Origin: Phycisphaerales bacterium
GTDB taxonomy: Bacteria; Planctomycetota; Phycisphaerae; SM23-33
Direction of reading: 5' to 3'
DNA length: 9,359 nucleotides
Assembly (NCBI GenBank): GCA_003171235.1
Contig: PMYM01000019.1
Coordinates: 1-9,359, forward strand
Shown here: one piece after another, positions 5,904 through 9,359 of the stretch
Layout of the letters: each line of letters starts with the position of its first letter
Position numbering within the stretch: position 1 is the first letter of the stretch
Notes under the pieces: generated by a model
What the model saw: the letters and a program-made list of their open reading frames with translations, nothing else
Databases searched by the model: none
What the model was told of the DNA's origin: nothing
Position numbers and translations under genes: made by a program

Positions 5904-6545
5904 TCAAGGCGCCTCCAGCGGCGTGACGACGTGGAAGGCCTCGGTGGCCGACGGGCAGGTGATCTGGTAAAGCTGGCCGCGCCGGCCGCGAACCTCGATC
6001 GTGGCCACGTTATTCCGCCCGTTGGGGAAGAACTCGACGTAATTGGCCGAGGGGTCGGGCGGGTCCAGCACCAGCCGCAGGCTGCTGTCCTCGGGGACGG
6101 CGAAGTGCCGGCCCAGATCGCCCTCGACGGGGACGAACCTGCCGGCGTCCTGGAGCGTCACCCAGCACTGGCCGGAGGCGGCCTCGATGTTAAGCCGGCA
6201 GGGCTGGCCGTGGGCGAGGGCCTGGCTGTGGGCGAACTGGGTCAGGGCCACCACGGTCTGGGCGAAGTCGGCGGTCTGCCGGCCGGCGAAAAACCCCTTC
6301 AGCGACGGCGCCGACAGCGACAGCACTATGGTGATCAGCAGCATCACCGTCACCAATTCTATCAGCGTGAAGGCGCGCAGCTGAGCGGACGTCGCAGAGG
6401 TGCGGGGTGCGCGCAGGCGACTCAAGGCGCCCCTACGGGGCTTGACGCAGGCAGGACCGCTTCTCCCAGGGCTCCCGCCCTGGGCTAAGAAAGGCGCCCC
6501 TGCCGGGGCTGGATCGTTATGTGCCTCAATCACGTGCATGTTCAT
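5904..6545 (-). CDS. gspH: Minor pseudopilin GspH (start uncertain; repeat cluster in the 5' part)
   Basis: GspH joins the pseudopilus tip complex to the GspG shaft. The mature region starts at residue 59, FTLIELVTVMLLITIVLSLS, with glutamate at +5 and alanine rather than glycine before the cut (QLRA|FTLIE). The GspH hallmark FAQTVVALTQFAHSQALAHGQP follows, then CRLNIEAASGQCWVTLQD and a beta-rich C-terminal domain. From the ATG at 6545 the product has 213 residues and a 58-residue leader; residues about 12-41 are encoded by a cluster of palindromic repeats. That ATG has no recognisable ribosome site. An alternative is TTG at 6425 (codon 41), with AGGGG four bases upstream, giving 173 residues and an 18-residue leader; then the repeats would be non-coding. 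The long form is given here because it is the first ATG. The family is sure; the start is not. Confidence 0.88.
   Translation of the reverse strand: MNMHVIEAHNDPAPAGAPFLAQGGSPGRSGPACVKPRRGALSRLRAPRTSATSAQLRAFTLIELVTVMLLITIVLSLSAPSLKGFFAGRQTADFAQTVVALTQFAHSQALAHGQPCRLNIEAASGQCWVTLQDAGRFVPVEGDLGRHFAVPEDSSLRLVLDPPDPSANYVEFFPNGRNNVATIEVRGRRGQLYQITCPSATEAFHVVTPLEAP
5912..5916 (-). promoter_or_regulatory. Ribosome binding site that fixes the gspI start
   Basis: GGAGG on the minus strand lies in the last codons of gspH, nine bases upstream of the gspI ATG at 5902. It places the start upstream of the repeat element, so the repeat is translated. Confidence 0.7.
6424..6513. repeat. Cluster of three palindromic repeat units at the gspH 5' end
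   Basis: Three hairpins lie in 90 bp. The outer two are direct near-copies beginning AAGGCGCCCCT: GCCCC-TAC-GGGGC at 6429-6441 and GCCCC-TGCC-GGGGC at 6496-6509. Between them is an 8-bp perfect stem, CCCAGGGC-TCCC-GCCCTGGG, at 6465-6484. The pattern has the look of interspersed repeats, which I associate from memory with planctomycete genomes. It is read through in frame if gspH starts at 6545, or forms a structured leader if it starts at 6425. Confidence 0.8.
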
Positions 6546-6566
6546 CCGGGACTATCGGCCGCTGCG

Positions 6567-7013
6567 CTATTGTTGGGCCTGGGTCCAGTTGTCTATGTCG
6601 TCCCCGCCGCCTTCCTGCATGTCGGGCCCGCAGGAAGACAGGTCATAGCCGGTGGCGTTGTGCTGGCCCGGGCAGCGGTAGACGTAGGGTTTGCCCCAGG
6701 GGTCGATGGGCATCTTGCCGTTCTCGAAATACGGGCCTTGCCAGTTCTTGGCGCTGGCCGGCGCCTCGACCAGCGCCTGCAGGCCCTCCGGCGTGGAGGG
6801 GTACCTGCCGCAATCGATTTCAAAGGTGTTCAGCAGCAAGCCGATGCTGGCGATGTCGGCCTTGGCGGCGGTGATCCTGGCTTTTTCGCCTCGCCCGGCG
6901 AAACGCGGCACGACCAGTGAAGCCAGCACCGCCAGGATGACCAGCACCAGCAGCAATTCGATCAGGGTGAAGGCCTTTTGGAACACTCTCTTGTTGCGAT
7001 GATCAAACATCAT
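6567..7013 (-). CDS. gspG: Major pseudopilin GspG
   Basis: GspG is the subunit of the pseudopilus shaft. The 148-residue precursor has a 14-residue leader ending FQKA, then FTLIELLLVLVILAVLASLVVP with glutamate at +5. Alanine, not glycine, stands at -1. The long N-terminal helix is followed by the family segments KADIASIGLLLNTFEIDCGRYP, TPEGLQALVEAP, GPYF and MPIDPWGKPYVYRCPG. The C-terminus (DMQEGGGDDIDNW) fits the conserved calcium-binding loop of GspG that stabilises the fibre. Two ATG codons are in tandem, and either could start. AGGA, overlapping the gspF stop codon (TAGGACGGGCA before ATG), is the likely ribosome site; eight bases separate the genes. Three cysteines (68, 114, 128) are more than usual for GspG and could allow a disulfide. 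Confidence 0.97.
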   Translation of the reverse strand: MMFDHRNKRVFQKAFTLIELLLVLVILAVLASLVVPRFAGRGEKARITAAKADIASIGLLLNTFEIDCGRYPSTPEGLQALVEAPASAKNWQGPYFENGKMPIDPWGKPYVYRCPGQHNATGYDLSSCGPDMQEGGGDDIDNWTQAQQ

Positions 7014-7021
7014 TGCCCGTC

Positions 7022-8239
7022 CTATTTGATGTAATCCTGCAAGGTAAACACCGGCAGCAGCATGCCGATGACCACGGTTCCGACAATGGCCGCCATGATG
7101 AACAGCAGCAGCGGTTCCAGCAGCGTCACCAGCGTGCGCAGGCGGCGGTCCAGTTCCGACTCGTTGGCGTTGGCCAGGCGGAGCAGTTCCTGCTCCAGCC
7201 GGCCGCTCTCTTCGGCCACGGCGATGATTTCGATGATGGAGGCGGAGAACAACTGCGGGCAGTTGGCCAGGCTCCTGGCCAGGGACGTGCCGCGCTGCAC
7301 CTCGTCGATGGAGTGGGCCACGGCGTCGGCGAGGGTCTGGTTGCCCAGGGACTCGCGCGCCACCTTCAGGGCCGTCACCAGGGGCACGCCCGAGCCCAAG
7401 AGCGTTCCCAGCATGCGGCAGAACCGCACCAGAGCGAAACGCGACAGCACGATGCCCACGGCCGGCACTTTCAGCACGAACTTCTCCATCATCCGTCGCC
7501 CGCCCTCGGAGTTTAATCCCCGGTGGGCCAACATGGCGATGACGGCCGCCGCCACCAGGACGAACAGCCCGTACTGTAAGAGGCCATGGCTGGCGGCGAT
7601 GATGCCGCGGGTCAGGGCCGGCAGGGCCGCCCCGAACTGGCTAAAGATGGGCGCGAAGCGCGGAATGAAGTAGAGCAGCAGGAAGATCACCACCGCCACG
7701 CTCATCGTGGCCAGCACGGCCGGATATATCAGGGCGCCCTTGACGCGGCTTTTGAGGTCGCGTTCGCGGGCGCGGAAGTCGGCGATCTGGCCCAGCACCA
7801 CCTCCAGGAAGCCGCCGGTCTCGCCCGCCCGCACCATGGCCACCTGCACCTTGGTGAAGGTGGGCCATTGGGACATAGCCTCGGCCAGCGGGCGCCCGCC
7901 GACGACCTCGTCGTGGATGGCGGTCCACTGGAGCTTGGCGGCGGGGGTGGAGGCCTCGCGGCTGAGGATGCGCAGCGCCCGGCTGAGAGACACCCCGCCG
8001 GCCAACAGGTTGGCCAGTTCGCGCAGGAAGGTCTCGGCCACGGCGGCCGAAATCCGCCCGCCCGGACGCGCCTGCGGCGCCGTCGCCGCCGGGGCTGAGG
8101 AAGACTGCTCCTGCACCTCCACCGGGATCAATCCCTGCTGGGACAGCGACTGCAGCGCCGCCGGTCGGTTGGCGGCGGCCAGGCTGCCGGCGCTGCTTTT
8201 TCCGGCGGAATCCAGGGCCTTGTAGGCGAAATTCGGCAT
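7022..8239 (-). CDS. gspF: Inner-membrane platform protein GspF
   Basis: GspF is the polytopic platform protein that transmits GspE motion to the growing pseudopilus. The 405 residues match the normal length. The N-terminus MPNFAYKALDSAGKSSAG is typical of GspF/PilC. Two homologous cytoplasmic helical domains are visible, at about 68-170 (ETFLRELANLLAGGVSLSRAL, MVRAGETGG) and about 270-370 (FCRMLGTLLGSGVPLVTALK, VAEESGRLEQ). Three membrane segments lie at about 172-192, 219-238 and 371-397, and the last ends at the canonical LLPVFTL. A Ser/Ala/Pro-rich linker (46-60) joins the N-terminal segment to domain one. The ATG is the natural start by homology, but only a weak GGA-type ribosome site precedes it. 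The gene follows a 115-bp gap with two hairpins, the largest gap in the operon. Confidence 0.97.
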   Translation of the reverse strand: MPNFAYKALDSAGKSSAGSLAAANRPAALQSLSQQGLIPVEVQEQSSSAPAATAPQARPGGRISAAVAETFLRELANLLAGGVSLSRALRILSREASTPAAKLQWTAIHDEVVGGRPLAEAMSQWPTFTKVQVAMVRAGETGGFLEVVLGQIADFRARERDLKSRVKGALIYPAVLATMSVAVVIFLLLYFIPRFAPIFSQFGAALPALTRGIIAASHGLLQYGLFVLVAAAVIAMLAHRGLNSEGGRRMMEKFVLKVPAVGIVLSRFALVRFCRMLGTLLGSGVPLVTALKVARESLGNQTLADAVAHSIDEVQRGTSLARSLANCPQLFSASIIEIIAVAEESGRLEQELLRLANANESELDRRLRTLVTLLEPLLLFIMAAIVGTVVIGMLLPVFTLQDYIK

Positions 8240-8250
8240 TGTTCACGATT

Positions 8251-8280
8251 CCGAAAGACCCCCGACTTACGTCGGGGGAT
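8251..8280. repeat. Palindromic repeat copy 1 between gspE and gspF
   Basis: A perfect 8-bp stem (CCCCCGAC at 8259-8266, GTCGGGGG at 8271-8278) with a TTAC loop, preceded by CCGAAA. It is nearly identical to the second copy 41 bp away. In the mRNA it would form a stable hairpin just upstream of the gspF ribosome region. Confidence 0.8.
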
Positions 8281-8292
8281 AGAATATCACAC

Positions 8293-8322
8293 ACCGAAAC
8301 CCCCGACTTACGTCGGGGGCTA
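8293..8322. repeat. Palindromic repeat copy 2 between gspE and gspF
   Basis: The same 8-bp stem and TTAC loop (8300-8307 and 8312-8319), again preceded by CCGAAA and followed by a TA. In the transcribed direction the stem is followed by only three T residues (TTTCGG), so it is at best a weak terminator or attenuator. Confidence 0.8.
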
Positions 8323-8354
8323 AATAAAGCACGAAAAAGCCATGCACGAATAAG

Positions 8355-9359
8355 CTATGCGCCATCCGGATCAGGCGATTGTTCCGATTCGCCCGGGGCA
8401 TGGTCTGGGGCATGCCCGTTGCCGTTGCCGGCCCAGCGTTCGTCCTTGGTGGCGCGCAGGATCTCTTCCAGGGTGGTCTTGCCCGCCCGCACCAGGCGCA
8501 GGCCGTCCTGGCGCAGGCTCTTCATGCCCAGCCCGTTGGCCTGATGGCGAATATCGCTGGCCGACGCCCGCCCCAGGATCATGGCGCGGATGTGCTCGTT
8601 CACGGGCATCATCTCGAAGATGCCCCTGCGACCGAGGTAGCCGGTCTGCAGGCAGCGGCGGCAGCCCGTGCCGCGGTAGAGCGTCTCGGGCAGCGGTTCG
8701 CTGTCGCCCAGTTGGGCGCGCAGTTCGGCGGTGTCGGACACGGGATACGCCGCCTTGCAGTCGGGGCAGATCAGCCTCACCAGCCGCTGGGCCAGCACCA
8801 TCTCCAGCGAACTGGCCACCAGGTAGGGCTCGATGCCCATGTCCACCAGCCGGGTGATGGCCCCGGGGGCGTCGTTGGTGTGCAGGGTGGAGAAGACCAG
8901 GTGGCCCGTCAGCGAGGCCTGCACGGCGATCTCGGCCGTCTCGCGGTCGCGAATCTCGCCGATGAGGATCACGTCGGGGTCGTGGCGCAGGATGGACCGC
9001 AGCCCGCGGGTGAAGGACAGGCCGGTCTTGGATGAGACCTGTATCTGGTTGATGCCGTGCAGGTGATACTCGATAGGGTCTTCGATGGTGATGATCTTGC
9101 GCTGGACGTCGTTGATGCGCGACAGCCCGGCGTACAGGGTGGTGGTCTTGCCGCTGCCGGTCGGGCCGGTGACCAGCATGATGCCGTGGGGCAGGTCCAG
9201 GATGCGCTCGAAGATGCGGCGGTTGTCCGCGTCCATGCCCAAATGTTCCAGGCCCAGCAGGGTGGCCCCCCGGTCCAGCAAGCGCAGCACCACCGCTTCC
9301 CCGTGCAGCATGGGGATGACCGAGACGCGCACGTCCACCTCGCGGTTGGCCACCTTGAG
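8355..9359 (-). CDS. gspE: Type II secretion ATPase GspE, C-terminal part (5' end outside the window)
   Basis: GspE is the cytoplasmic hexameric ATPase that powers pseudopilus assembly. About 335 codons are visible, covering the end of the N2-type domain (NREVDVRVSVIPMLHGEAVVLRLL) and the whole ATPase domain. Walker A GPTGSGKT is at 9144-9167. It is followed by the Asp box (IITIEDPIEYHL), Walker B (DVILIGEIRDRETAEIA) and the His box (GHLVFSTLHTNDA). The zinc-binding tetracysteine module is intact, with CPDC at 8757-8768 and CRRC at 8652-8663, as in GspE and PilB-type ATPases. After the family's normal end (TTLEEILRATKDE), a 25-odd residue polar tail rich in Gly, Asn, His, Pro and Asp ends the protein. 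The frame stays open to base 9359, so the GTG at 9353 is internal and the true start lies beyond the window. The stop is TAG. Confidence 0.96.
   Translation of the reverse strand, partial: LKVANREVDVRVSVIPMLHGEAVVLRLLDRGATLLGLEHLGMDADNRRIFERILDLPHGIMLVTGPTGSGKTTTLYAGLSRINDVQRKIITIEDPIEYHLHGINQIQVSSKTGLSFTRGLRSILRHDPDVILIGEIRDRETAEIAVQASLTGHLVFSTLHTNDAPGAITRLVDMGIEPYLVASSLEMVLAQRLVRLICPDCKAAYPVSDTAELRAQLGDSEPLPETLYRGTGCRRCLQTGYLGRRGIFEMMPVNEHIRAMILGRASASDIRHQANGLGMKSLRQDGLRLVRAGKTTLEEILRATKDERWAGNGNGHAPDHAPGESEQSPDPDGA

Larger units (their letters stand above)
8240..8354. other. gspE-gspF intergenic spacer, relatively AT-rich
   Basis: This 115-bp gap is the only clear break in an otherwise tightly packed operon. 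It holds two palindromic repeat copies. The part nearest gspE (8321-8354) is AT-rich compared with its surroundings and has TTCGTGC twice on the minus strand. I see no convincing promoter and no small open frame. Confidence 0.7.

Noticed and set aside
8280..8295. Internal promoter upstream of gspF (TGATATTCT as an extended -10)
   Set aside because: The hexamer has two mismatches to TATAAT, and nothing like a -35 lies 16-18 bases upstream. It falls between repeat copies, so chance is likely.
8259..8319. CRISPR array at the repeated palindromes
   Set aside because: Only two copies of a 20-bp palindrome, with one 21-bp spacer and no cas gene; they look like interspersed palindromic repeats.
8259..8319. 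Strong intrinsic terminator ending gspE transcription
   Set aside because: The stems are GC-rich, but in the transcribed direction are followed only by TTTCGG or TCTTTC. A tight operon continues downstream, so attenuation at most.

Overview
This GC-rich window holds most of one type II secretion system (T2SS) gene cluster. All genes lie on the minus strand, so transcription runs from base 9359 toward base 1. In that order they are gspE (5' end outside the window), gspF, gspG, gspH, gspI, gspJ, gspK, gspL, gspM, a gspC/pilP-like gene, and the N-terminal part of a gspD secretin gene that runs off at base 1. Nearly every junction is an overlap (ATGA, TGATG or TAATG) or a gap of a few bases, so this is a translationally coupled operon. 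I see no gene on the plus strand and no RNA gene.

The genes form one machine. GspE is the cytoplasmic ATPase and GspF the inner-membrane platform protein. GspL, GspM and the GspC/PilP-like protein form the bridge across the periplasm. GspG is the major pseudopilin, and GspH, I, J and K are the minor pseudopilins of the tip. GspD is the outer-membrane channel. No prepilin peptidase (GspO), GspN or GspS is in the window, so the peptidase must be encoded elsewhere. The E-F-G-H-I-J-K-L-M-C-D order differs from the proteobacterial C-D-E-F-G-H-I-J-K-L-M order, because C and D are at the end.

The organism is most likely a planctomycete or a relative in the PVC group. Three things suggest this: high GC; alanine instead of glycine before the cleavage site in GspG and GspH; and short palindromic interspersed repeats that I associate from memory with such genomes. 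This is inference and has not been checked by a search.

The most unusual feature is those repeats. Three different palindromic repeat types sit inside the operon, each next to the start of a gene. Two copies of a CCCCCGAC-loop-GTCGGGGG hairpin lie in the 115-bp gspE-gspF gap. A 90-bp three-hairpin cluster lies in the 5' part of the gspH frame. A 78-bp inverted-repeat element is read in frame inside the gspI leader. In gspI, and possibly gspH, the repeat is translated only into the leader segment that the prepilin peptidase should remove, so the mature pseudopilin is untouched.
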